Assembly: GCA_016764895.1 (NCBI GenBank)
Contig: JAESRA010000089.1
Span: 1-32,957, forward strand
Length of the DNA stretch: 32,957 nucleotides
DNA from: Phycisphaerales bacterium
Lineage (GTDB): Bacteria > Planctomycetota > Phycisphaerae > Phycisphaerales > UBA1924
Direction: 5' to 3'
The position numbers were made by a program, and so were the translations under genes. Each line of letters opens with the position of its first letter. Position 1 is the first letter of the stretch. Under the pieces are notes generated by a model. It was not told the origin of the DNA. It searched no databases and saw nothing but the letters and a program-made list of their open reading frames with translations. Of the stretch, positions 7,468 through 17,110 are shown piece by piece.

Positions 7468-10400
7468 TCACATGGCTTCGATCAGAATGTACACATCTTC
7501 CATGCTCACAATCCCATCGCGATTCAGATCCGAATTTGCATCCGAAGTCCCAAGCGATTTGACCATTATGGAAATATCGAAGAAGTCAATCACGCCGTCA
7601 CCATTGATGTCTGCTGTTCGTAGCCCCTGAGGCCCACAATCATCAATAATACTCGACAAGATCCGAACGACATCTTCGCGGTTAAAGTTCTCAATAAACG
7701 GATGCGAGTTCTCTTTGAGTTGCTGCCCCTCTTCATTGAGGAACCTGTCCAATGGCTGGACTTCAACAAAGACCTCGCCAGCACCAGATACTGAAAGCGT
7801 GTCGATATGCACCGGATTGGTTGGATCAGTCACATCGATCACCTGCAAACCAATACCAAAGTTGGCAAGCATTGCATAATCGTCAACGCCGGGAGGTGCC
7901 ATCTGGCTGGCGACATCAACATCCATGACGCTCCCGCCAAGATTGGTCAACGCCGCAGTTTGGTAGATGGTCTCAGGGTCTGTCATATCAAAGATATAAA
8001 GCCCCGCATCACCCGCAGCAACATACAGAAAGTCATGCTCAAACGACGGCGTATTGGCATCGCCAGTGATCCAAGCCGTGTACGAATCCAAACCAATCGC
8101 ACCGGGTAGATGGATCGTTCGCAGCAAGGTCGGGCTGCTCATATTGGGCAGCAAATCGACCACATGCACACCTTGGTCAGGATCGGCTACATACGCCCGA
8201 ACCTCAAAGCCTTGGCCTTGCTGGTAGTGCGAGTACACCCGGATATCCTGAGCATTGATCCCTGAAACCTCCGCCTCAATATATGGATAATGCTGATCGG
8301 AAATATTGACAATAAACATCCCATCATTGCCCGCAGCGACAAACAGATGGATACCCCAAACCAGTACACTCTGTGCCCCTGGAATATCAACTGTTGTAAT
8401 ATATTTGGGCGCCCGAATCCCATGACTCGCAATCGCCGGAGGCGTATCGCTCAGAACCGATGGACCTTCCCGGCTGTCATACACATGAACACCAACACCC
8501 TGGTCAACCACATAGAAATACTTGGCCACTCGAGCAACATCAATCGCGTTGATGCCTTTGATAAGCGTGACAGGACTTGTAAACGGGGTATCTTCAACAT
8601 CAAACCCGATCAGTCCGTCATTGCCCGCTGCGACATACACCGCATCGGCAGAACCATCAACAACATCAGGCCTCGTCACAAGGCCCATCGGATTGGCCAC
8701 ATCAAGCGTAGTCACCAATGATGGCGAAGTTGGATCAGTGATCCGGTCGTACACACGAACACCATCAGGTGCTGTGACATACACATAGTTCCGCGCCAGC
8801 GAATAGTTCCCAGTACCCATACCAAGCGACGCCGGCGAACGGTGACACTCAGCACAAGACCGTACATTGCCAGGCCCTTGAACCGTGTGCGGCTGCACCG
8901 GGTTCATGCCAAGCCCAGAAACACCCTTGGAAGTCTGAGGCATCTGGAAATCAAGAATCTTGGTTCCATCAGCCGCAGTCACATCAGCGATCGGCTGACA
9001 AGCCACCAAGTAAGGCGCGACCCGTCCTTCACTATTTGGACCAATGAAGAACGGACGGAAACTCTCAAAGACCTTATTGTTGGTCTTGACCCGGCCAATC
9101 TCTTCGTTCCGAGTCACAAGGTTCACCCCTGTAAACCGCTCGTCACGCTCGAAATGACACCCAAAACAGTTCGGTGTCCATGCCGAGTGACACGCATAAC
9201 ACTCAAGCCCGCCCGTATTCTTGAGGTGGTTCCCATCCATTGCACATGCAGCACGAGGGTTGTAACTATCTGATTCTGGATTCACAATGTCACGAACCAA
9301 TGGGATGGTGTGTATCTTGCCTGAAACCTTAGAAGTCAACTTGGCCACTTCGCCTTCCATGCGAGTGTTGTTCAACTCAAAACCATCATGATCCATCATC
9401 GTCGGGAGTTCGCCCGGCATCCCATGACACATCCGGCATTCAATCTTTGTCGCCTGATCCATATGACCATAAATATTGCCATCGCCCATAATCCCCTGAG
9501 CAGTGTGGCAATCAATACAATCAAGACCCAACTCAAAGTGAACATCCTGAGGGTTCACAGCATCGTTTGAGTAGTGGTAGTTGCTGTTGAACTTCTCATC
9601 AGTCGTACCAGCAATATCCGGCGTATTAGGCAGCCGAGGAGGCATCTGGGCACGCCCAGTATAATTCAACCCAATCCGTGCCCCGCGGTGGTGACAGTGG
9701 ATGCACTGCTCGGTATCAATCTTCTTGGTAATCTGGTGGATTCGTGGGTGCCCGGTCTGCGTATGGTCAATACTCATATCCGCACTGCGAGACAATCCAT
9801 CGTTGTCATAAAGCATATGACACGCGGCACACCCATCAGCTCGATAAGTCCCCTCCGCATTGATCGCCCCACGATACCCCTTACCACGCGACCACAAATG
9901 ACACCGCGCACAAGCCTGTGCAGGTACAGCAGCAAAATGAGTCGCATTATTCAGCGGATCACCCATAGGGTCATACTCAATCAAATCCTTCAAACTCTGC
10001 ACAGCCCCCTTCTCCAACGGCACAATACCGTCGGTGTCTTCCACCGCAAAGGTGCCATAGATCGGAGTCTTGGTCGCCTGCACACCGTTCAGATACAAAC
10101 CGCCAGCATAATGCCCCGCCGCGGTCGCCATCATGCTCTTGAGCACGGTCTCGACCTTATCAGGGTGACATGCACCACAGGTATCATTGACCACACGAAG
10201 ATTCGACGGATTCACAAACTTCTGGTAAGGCAAGTCATAGTCCAACGGAGCAACCGTATTATCCATAATCACCGGCAGCGTCGGAAGAACATGCGCATCC
10301 TCCTTAAACAAAGCATCCGGATCGCCCCCGTGACAGAATGTACAGTCAAGATCAAAACCCATCGACTCCGTTACATTCTCAATCTCACTATGACACACAA

Positions 10401-10671
10401 GACACTTAGGGTAAATCTCCCCCAAAGGCCCACGGTTCACCTGAGGCACCAACCGTCCATCAAAGGTCTCAACAGGCCCCGTATTCTCAAACTGCGTCTG
10501 CCCCAAACCAGCATGAACAGAATCATCCGGCATCCCAGCAGCACTGTAACTTGGAACCTCACGCTCAACGCCTGATTCAGTCTCAGACGGAGCAATCCCC
10601 ATTGCAAACAAAACAGCACCGACCGAAAGTACGCTCATTGCGAGCACAGTAGTTGAACGCTTGATACGCAT
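7468..10671 (-). CDS. Secreted 11-haem cytochrome c fused to LVIVD-type beta-propeller and dockerin-like tail
   Basis: A 1067-residue exported protein with three parts. After a signal peptide (1-27 or so), residues 85-610 contain eleven CXXCH motifs, with first Cys at about 90, 110, 165, 254, 281, 323, 385, 412, 491, 502 and 606, each a covalent haem c site. Residues about 625-985 hold seven LVIVD-like repeats (for example VYVAAGNDGLIGFDV, LFVAAGNDGMFIVNIS, FLYVAAGDAGLYIFDMTDP), expected to form a beta-propeller. The last 55 or so residues form an EF-hand pair, DINGDGVIDFFDISIMV and DLNRDGIVSMEDVYILIEAM, like the dockerin-type tails elsewhere in this window. The start is ATG 10671 with GGAG five bases upstream, giving a clean signal peptide; ATG 10704 would add 11 unlikely residues. 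Its likely role is extracytoplasmic electron transfer; donor and acceptor are unknown. Confidence 0.88.
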   Translation of the reverse strand: MRIKRSTTVLAMSVLSVGAVLFAMGIAPSETESGVEREVPSYSAAGMPDDSVHAGLGQTQFENTGPVETFDGRLVPQVNRGPLGEIYPKCLVCHSEIENVTESMGFDLDCTFCHGGDPDALFKEDAHVLPTLPVIMDNTVAPLDYDLPYQKFVNPSNLRVVNDTCGACHPDKVETVLKSMMATAAGHYAGGLYLNGVQATKTPIYGTFAVEDTDGIVPLEKGAVQSLKDLIEYDPMGDPLNNATHFAAVPAQACARCHLWSRGKGYRGAINAEGTYRADGCAACHMLYDNDGLSRSADMSIDHTQTGHPRIHQITKKIDTEQCIHCHHRGARIGLNYTGRAQMPPRLPNTPDIAGTTDEKFNSNYHYSNDAVNPQDVHFELGLDCIDCHTAQGIMGDGNIYGHMDQATKIECRMCHGMPGELPTMMDHDGFELNNTRMEGEVAKLTSKVSGKIHTIPLVRDIVNPESDSYNPRAACAMDGNHLKNTGGLECYACHSAWTPNCFGCHFERDERFTGVNLVTRNEEIGRVKTNNKVFESFRPFFIGPNSEGRVAPYLVACQPIADVTAADGTKILDFQMPQTSKGVSGLGMNPVQPHTVQGPGNVRSCAECHRSPASLGMGTGNYSLARNYVYVTAPDGVRVYDRITDPTSPSLVTTLDVANPMGLVTRPDVVDGSADAVYVAAGNDGLIGFDVEDTPFTSPVTLIKGINAIDVARVAKYFYVVDQGVGVHVYDSREGPSVLSDTPPAIASHGIRAPKYITTVDIPGAQSVLVWGIHLFVAAGNDGMFIVNISDQHYPYIEAEVSGINAQDIRVYSHYQQGQGFEVRAYVADPDQGVHVVDLLPNMSSPTLLRTIHLPGAIGLDSYTAWITGDANTPSFEHDFLYVAAGDAGLYIFDMTDPETIYQTAALTNLGGSVMDVDVASQMAPPGVDDYAMLANFGIGLQVIDVTDPTNPVHIDTLSVSGAGEVFVEVQPLDRFLNEEGQQLKENSHPFIENFNREDVVRILSSIIDDCGPQGLRTADINGDGVIDFFDISIMVKSLGTSDANSDLNRDGIVSMEDVYILIEAM

Positions 10672-12372
<1,701 letters not shown>

Positions 12373-12375
12373 CAA

Positions 12376-13551
12376 TCAAAGATCAATCTGCTGATAGTTC
12401 TGCTGATAGTTCTGCTGATAGTGATAATGGATATCACGCTTGGCGAGCTCGCCAATCACATGATCAACCAACCCGGCCTGAGGGCCGATCTGCTCGGCAT
12501 TAATCACGCCGGGCATCTTCAGATCGCCCTTGGCGATCATCCGCGCGATGATCGCGCACGGGTAAGCCGTGGTCCGGGACATGCTTGTTGCGCCGTGGTT
12601 GTAGTAATCGAGCAAGTCCCATTGATGGCGGATCTTCTTGCCAGAGGCATCGAGCCCGTCGGTGATGATCCGCATGATGGTCAAATCTTCTTCTTCCGGC
12701 TCATAAGTCCATTTGGGGAACATCAGTTTGCTGATGACATCCAATGGCCGAACGCTCCCTCCATCAACCTCGATGCGTTCCTGACTGAACAACCCCGTCT
12801 CGCGGAAGACCCGCATGAGCTCGATATGCCCCGGGTACCGCATCGTCTTCTCTTTCATAAACGGCACATCCATCGTGTACGCCAGCGACCGCAAGCCGTC
12901 GGTGTTGAACACTTCGAGCGTCCCCAGCCCGTCAAAGTCCATAAGCTCCGGCTCGCTGAGTGCCTCGCGCGTCACGATTTTGCCATGCTCAACTAATCGT
13001 GATGGCCTTGTGTATTCTTCGAGTACATCGGCCGGAGAGAACCCCGCCTTGTACTCAAATGGCCAGTTCCGTTTGCGTGGAAGACCACCCACATAGATTT
13101 CGATATTCTGGCATTCATCAAGCAAACTCGCCCCGTACCCGGAGAGCAAGTTGCTCATCCCTGGCGCGACCCCCATATCCACCACCGCCGTCACGCCATG
13201 CTCCTTGGCCAACCCATCAAGCTCCCAAGAATCCTCAGGCATAAACGAAATATCCGCATAGTTCTTGCCAGCCTCAATCACCGCACGCAACGACTGAAAC
13301 CCGATCTTGCTCGCCAAAGCCCCAAGCACAATATCAGAATCCGCAATCACCGCTTTGAGTGCATCAACATCACTCAAATCAGCAACCTTCGTGGATAACT
13401 TGCCGCCAATGTCCGCCGCGTGCGTGGCTGCGCGTTCGAGAGCATCGGGCCGGATATCAACAATGGTCACATCAAACTCAGAATCCGTCGAAAGATCCGA
13501 AGCCATGATGGATCCGACCATCCCACCACCAAGTACCGTTGCCTTTATCAT
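12376..13551 (-). CDS. Saccharopine dehydrogenase-like / carboxynorspermidine-lysine dehydrogenase-type oxidoreductase
   Basis: A 391-residue NAD(P)-dependent oxidoreductase. Residues 1-11 form the dinucleotide-binding MIKATVLGGGMVG, followed by VTIVDIRPDAL (the usual acidic residue at the end of strand 2) and a domain that matches Sacchrp_dh_NADP. A second part contains GVAPGMSNLLSGYGASLL, FNTDGLRSL and TMRYPGHIELMR, typical of the lysine 6-dehydrogenase / saccharopine-dehydrogenase-like group. The exact substrate (lysine, saccharopine or a polyamine precursor) is not decided by the sequence. The start ATG has AAAGGAGA ten bases upstream. The C-terminus ends in a YQQN repeat encoded by three copies of a 12-base unit. 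The gene is the last of a minus-strand group and ends three bases from the phenol-lyase stop; degradation of amino acids is a shared theme at best. Confidence 0.82.
   Translation of the reverse strand: MIKATVLGGGMVGSIMASDLSTDSEFDVTIVDIRPDALERAATHAADIGGKLSTKVADLSDVDALKAVIADSDIVLGALASKIGFQSLRAVIEAGKNYADISFMPEDSWELDGLAKEHGVTAVVDMGVAPGMSNLLSGYGASLLDECQNIEIYVGGLPRKRNWPFEYKAGFSPADVLEEYTRPSRLVEHGKIVTREALSEPELMDFDGLGTLEVFNTDGLRSLAYTMDVPFMKEKTMRYPGHIELMRVFRETGLFSQERIEVDGGSVRPLDVISKLMFPKWTYEPEEEDLTIMRIITDGLDASGKKIRHQWDLLDYYNHGATSMSRTTAYPCAIIARMIAKGDLKMPGVINAEQIGPQAGLVDHVIGELAKRDIHYHYQQNYQQNYQQIDL
12387..12422 (-). repeat. Three exact tandem copies of a 12-base unit in the 3' end of the dehydrogenase gene
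   Basis: Plus strand unit TCTGCTGATAGT at 12387-12398, 12399-12410 and 12411-12422, without mismatch. As 12 is a multiple of three the frame is kept, and it encodes repeated YQQN at the extreme C-terminus of the saccharopine-dehydrogenase-like protein. It probably grew by slippage and may vary in copy number among strains. Confidence 0.9.
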
Positions 13552-13568
13552 CTGCGAATCTCCTTTGT

Positions 13569-13580
13569 ATGCGAACGCAT
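13569..13580. promoter_or_regulatory. Perfect short palindrome upstream of the dehydrogenase gene
   Basis: ATGCG-AA-CGCAT, immediately upstream of the AAAGGAGA ribosome binding site of the minus-strand dehydrogenase gene. It could be an operator, but a 5-bp arm palindrome can also arise by chance. Confidence 0.25.
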
Positions 13581-13627
13581 CAGTGTAGCGATCACAACGG
13601 AGAATCTGTCAAGATGGCTTGGCCAAA

Positions 13628-14203
13628 TCAGGGTTCGCAACAAGCCCCACTTGAACAACATGAAGCCGACGCTTTATTCCAAGGCAGCACGCTCAGCAAC
13701 TTGGCCATCCCGCACCAACCACTCAGTCCTGCGAATATCAGCCCGCAACCAACAAACGCGCTGATCCCATAAAGCCAAGGATTCACCAGCGTGCCAAGCA
13801 CCACGCCAGAGACAATGAGAAAACCTGCAACAATCTGCACCTGCCGCATAATGTCGATCTTGGGAGCCGACGCCGACCGCAGCACCGGACGCTCGGCCGC
13901 TTTCCATCCTTCAATCCCGCCCTGAAGATGAAACACCTGCTCGCCGCCAAACTTGGTAGCCGCTTCAGATGATCGCTTCCCGGTCCGGCAATAAAACACC
14001 ACACGACAATCTCCACACTCTTTGCGTAGTTGCTCGGCATCAAACTTCGATAAACAATGATTCCGCGACTGCTCGATCCGCTCGCTCGCATGTTCGAAAT
14101 CTTCACGGACATCAACCAAGATGGCCTCACCATCAGCGATCCATTTCTGAACCATCTCTGGGGACACATCAACAAGTTCACACACATCGGTTCCAGTGGC
14201 CAT
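13628..14203 (-). CDS. Rhodanese with membrane-anchoring DUF2892 tail (YgaP-like)
   Basis: A 191-residue inner-membrane sulfurtransferase. Residues 10-107 form one rhodanese domain with ILVDVREDFEHASERI near the start and the active loop YCRTGKRS (Cys72), which accepts a sulfane sulfur. Residues about 115-172 carry two membrane helices in the DUF2892 pattern (QIVAGFLIVSGVVLGTLV and YGISAFVGCGLIFAGLSGWC), as in E. coli YgaP. The C-terminus ends in a Cys-rich stretch, CCSSGACC, which could bind a metal or carry persulfide. AGGAG six bases before ATG 14203 supports the start. It follows the MBL/rhodanese gene by 42 bases, so the two probably form a sulfide/persulfide handling unit: oxidation by the neighbour and sulfur relay by this protein. 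Confidence 0.9.
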   Translation of the reverse strand: MATGTDVCELVDVSPEMVQKWIADGEAILVDVREDFEHASERIEQSRNHCLSKFDAEQLRKECGDCRVVFYCRTGKRSSEAATKFGGEQVFHLQGGIEGWKAAERPVLRSASAPKIDIMRQVQIVAGFLIVSGVVLGTLVNPWLYGISAFVGCGLIFAGLSGWCGMAKLLSVLPWNKASASCCSSGACCEP

Positions 14204-14245
14204 ATTCGACTCCTAAGAATCCTGCTCCCAAATGATAAGCAACTC

Positions 14246-15676
14246 TTAGCCCCGAGACGACAACTGCTGCCAGGCAAGATGCCCGCCTTCCAAATTCACC
14301 ACCTGGAACCCCCGCCGCTGTAAATACGCCGCAGAAATCGCCGATCGAACACCACTGTGACAGTTGACAAGTAGACGGGTGTTCTCAGGAATTTCATCAA
14401 GCCGGCACGCCAGCCGCGTATGAGCAATGTTGATCGCCCCAGGCAAATGCCCGCACGCAAACTCCGTCATCCGCCGAACATCAAGCACCTGCACTTCCCC
14501 AGCATCAATCATGCCCGCCGCCTCAGCAGCGTCCACCTGAGCAATACTCGCCAGGCCATGTTCAGAATCTGAATACTGCTCAATTTCAGACGCATCCACC
14601 CAACCACGAATCCGATCAAGACCAATCCGAATCAAATCACGAATCGCATCTTCAAGATGCTCAGGTGCAATCACAAGATAAATCTCATCAGTATCTTCAA
14701 CCATCGACCCAACATTGGTATTGAAGGTCGTCATCAAAGGAAACGACATCGCCCCAGGCACATGCCCAGCCCGAAACGCTTCCCAAGGCCGCGTATCAAC
14801 AAGAGCAACCCGCTTTGCATCAAGTGCTCGCAGATCAGCTCCAGACATCTTCACAGGCCTTGGCAAATCTCCCAACACCGGCGGCCCGATCTTGTTGTCC
14901 CGCTTCATATTAGCAAAATACATCGGCGGCTCAGGCTGACCCTCAAGTATGAAATCCACAAAGTTCTGTTCGGAGGTCGCTGCAAGCAACGCCGGATTAA
15001 ACCGCCGCTCATATCCAACCGTACTCATCGGCACCGCACCAAGCGCCTTTCCACACGCACTCCCCGCCCCATGGGCCGGCCAAATCTGCACAAAATCAGG
15101 AATATCATCAAGCTTCTTGGTCGTCGCATACAGCGTGCGAGCAGACGGATCCATCATCCCCGAAATCCCAGCCGCCGATTCAAGCAAATCAGGACGACCA
15201 AGATCACCAACAAACACAAAGTCACCACTGGCCATTGCAATAGGCTCAGTCGCCCCAGACCCATGATCCGTAATCATGAACACAATATGTTCAGGCGTAT
15301 GCCCAGGAGTGTGGATCACCTTAAGTTCAATGTTTCCGATATGGAACGAGTCACCATCATAAAGCAGCGTGTGCTCATAGCTTCCGCCACCAACCTTCTG
15401 ATCAAGCCACTCATATTTCCAGTTCGCATCCCCCTCATCAGACACAAACACATGAGCCCCAACTTCCTCGGCAAGCTCACGCGACCCAGAAACAAAATCC
15501 GCATGAATATGCGTCTCAGCCGTCGCAACAATCCGAAGCTCATTCTCCGCAGCCAGCTTGATGTACCGATCAACATCCCGCTCAGGATCAATAATCACGG
15601 CCTCTCCAGTCTTCTGGCAACCAATCAAATACGCCGCCTGAGCAAGATTCTCGTCATAAACCATCCGCATAAACAT
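14246..15676 (-). CDS. MBL-fold persulfide dioxygenase fused to two rhodanese domains (CstB-like)
   Basis: A 476-residue cytoplasmic enzyme of the ETHE1/CstB type, which oxidises low-molecular-weight persulfides during sulfide detoxification. The metallo-beta-lactamase part (1-250) has THIHADFVSG (His56, His58, Asp60), HTPGHTPEH (His122, His126) and GDFVFVGDLGRPDL (Asp152, Asp158). Two rhodanese-like domains follow, about 275-370 and 375-475. The first lacks the active Cys (loop reads IAPEHL), so it is a non-catalytic copy as in CstB; the second has NCHSGVRS with Cys439. AGGAG eight bases before ATG 15676 fits; Met3 and Met5 are weaker choices. It lies 22 bases after the esterase gene and 42 before the membrane rhodanese. 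No CsoR/CstR-type repressor is visible in the window. Confidence 0.9.
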   Translation of the reverse strand: MFMRMVYDENLAQAAYLIGCQKTGEAVIIDPERDVDRYIKLAAENELRIVATAETHIHADFVSGSRELAEEVGAHVFVSDEGDANWKYEWLDQKVGGGSYEHTLLYDGDSFHIGNIELKVIHTPGHTPEHIVFMITDHGSGATEPIAMASGDFVFVGDLGRPDLLESAAGISGMMDPSARTLYATTKKLDDIPDFVQIWPAHGAGSACGKALGAVPMSTVGYERRFNPALLAATSEQNFVDFILEGQPEPPMYFANMKRDNKIGPPVLGDLPRPVKMSGADLRALDAKRVALVDTRPWEAFRAGHVPGAMSFPLMTTFNTNVGSMVEDTDEIYLVIAPEHLEDAIRDLIRIGLDRIRGWVDASEIEQYSDSEHGLASIAQVDAAEAAGMIDAGEVQVLDVRRMTEFACGHLPGAINIAHTRLACRLDEIPENTRLLVNCHSGVRSAISAAYLQRRGFQVVNLEGGHLAWQQLSSRG

Positions 15677-15698
15677 GGCTCAACTCCTCAAAATGTCA

Positions 15699-16988
15699 TC
15701 AATCATCTGATTCAGTTGCAGGAAACAAGAACTCGATCGCCTCACCAAAGCGTGCAGACCACGCAAGCTCGTTGTGGACCTGCCCATCGCCGATGATCAG
15801 TTTGTGATCATCTTTAGAGAGCCGCCCCCGTCGAGCCAAAGCGTTATTCACTTCATTGGCCCAGTCAACATACTGCTGATTCCGATCAGAATCCGCAGGA
15901 TCGGTCCCGACCTCAGAGTTCCCCATCCCCATCACAAATTTGAACGGCACGCCCTTGGCCTTCTTGATGTGCCTCTGCGTTGGCTTCTGACCAATCATCG
16001 GCAAACTCTCAATGATCGCCATCCCAAAAACATTCGGATAAGTCGTTGATCCATACAACGCCATCGAACCCCCAAGCGAAGCTCCACCAATCGCAGTCGA
16101 CTCACGCCCCTGCTTGATGCGGAATGCACGGTTAATCCTCGGCATCACCTCACCAAGAACCCAGTCCATACCCGCAACTCCATCGCCAACGATCCCCTCA
16201 TAAGACCCCAACGCCATGTATTCAGAGGCCCGGAACTCGCCGGAGTGCGGAATCCCAACAACAATCAAAGGCTCAACACGCCCCTCTTCAATCAACGAAG
16301 TCAGCGTCTCGTCAATGTTCCACTCACCCGGCACGCCTGGGAGTTGGTCAAACAAGTTCTGCCCATCAAACATATAGATCACCGGATACTGACGATCGGC
16401 GTTCGCCTCGTCGCCGTACCCTTCCGGGAGCCAGACAATCAGGTCCCGCGTCGATGCCTCGGCACCGCCTGCGCCGCCGCGTACCTCGACGCGTTTGACA
16501 GTCCCTGTCACATCAAGTGCCCGGTAAAGACCCCGCTCGCGGACCTCTTCACTCAGCGCGACCGGGATTTTGAACTGTGGCACTTCGATTTCAATCACAG
16601 GCCGTTGACCCTCTTTGAGCTCAGAAATATCAACCAAACCGAGTTTGCGGTTGGGAATCGAATTGCCCTCGCTATCAAGTTCCTCGCGGTCCCAACTTCC
16701 AAGTGCAAACTTAAACTCAAGTCCAACCCCATGCAGGTCGCGGTCGATCACAATCTGCCATCGAGTATCAGAACGCCCGCTCAGGATCATCTCTTCATCT
16801 GATGGATCCCAGCCGTTGATACTCGACGCTAGGAAAATCGGATTGTCCTTATTGGCCATCCCCGAATTATCCTTGACAATCAAAACAAACCCTTGCGGCA
16901 ATGTCTCGGGACGAACCAGTTCAGGCTCAAGACCAAAGCTCGACATCACGCAACCAACCAAACACGATACAGCAACAAGTAAACGCAC
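15699..16988 (-). CDS. Secreted alpha/beta-hydrolase esterase with N-terminal carbohydrate-binding-type domain
   Basis: A 429-residue exported esterase of the Fes/esterase-D type. Residues 1-19 or so are a signal peptide. Residues 30-135 resemble starch- or glycogen-binding CBM20/CBM48-like modules in pattern: IFLASSINGWDPSDEEMIL, then a W..VIDRDLHGVGLEFKFALGSWD strand pair split here by unlisted residues. The hydrolase part begins near 180 with LIVWLPEGYGD, YPVIYMFDGQNLFD, and the nucleophile elbow GGASLGG (Ser304); a His near GQVHNELAW (about 407) may complete the triad. The start is GTG 16988, chosen because AAAGGAGATATC lies directly before it and a signal peptide results. It is the first gene of a minus-strand group but functionally fits the carbohydrate genes to its right. 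Removal of acyl groups from a polysaccharide is plausible, not shown. Confidence 0.8.
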   Translation of the reverse strand: MRLLVAVSCLVGCVMSSFGLEPELVRPETLPQGFVLIVKDNSGMANKDNPIFLASSINGWDPSDEEMILSGRSDTRWQIVIDRDLHGVGLEFKFALGSWDREELDSEGNSIPNRKLGLVDISELKEGQRPVIEIEVPQFKIPVALSEEVRERGLYRALDVTGTVKRVEVRGGAGGAEASTRDLIVWLPEGYGDEANADRQYPVIYMFDGQNLFDQLPGVPGEWNIDETLTSLIEEGRVEPLIVVGIPHSGEFRASEYMALGSYEGIVGDGVAGMDWVLGEVMPRINRAFRIKQGRESTAIGGASLGGSMALYGSTTYPNVFGMAIIESLPMIGQKPTQRHIKKAKGVPFKFVMGMGNSEVGTDPADSDRNQQYVDWANEVNNALARRGRLSKDDHKLIIGDGQVHNELAWSARFGEAIEFLFPATESDD

Positions 16989-17040
16989 GATATCTCCTTT
17001 ATCTATCTATACACAGTAAAATAGCTCCCTCAGTGTAGCC

Positions 17041-17073
17041 AAGAAAAAAGGTGCCCACAATCATGTGGGCACC
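17041..17073 (-). terminator. Intrinsic terminator of the dockerin-tailed secreted protein gene
   Basis: A 10-bp perfect stem, GGTGCCCACA (17050-17059) with TGTGGGCACC (17064-17073), loop ATCA. On the minus strand it is followed directly by TTTTTT (from 17049 down). It lies 38 bases after the stop at 17111, so it ends that transcript before the esterase gene. Confidence 0.92.
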
Positions 17074-17110
17074 TCATTCATCTCATTGGCTATCTTTTCA
17101 GATCAAAGTA

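Noticed and set aside
14246-15676. Missing catalytic Cys in the first rhodanese domain as a mutation
   Set aside because: CstB-type proteins normally have a non-catalytic first rhodanese domain; the second domain keeps its Cys.
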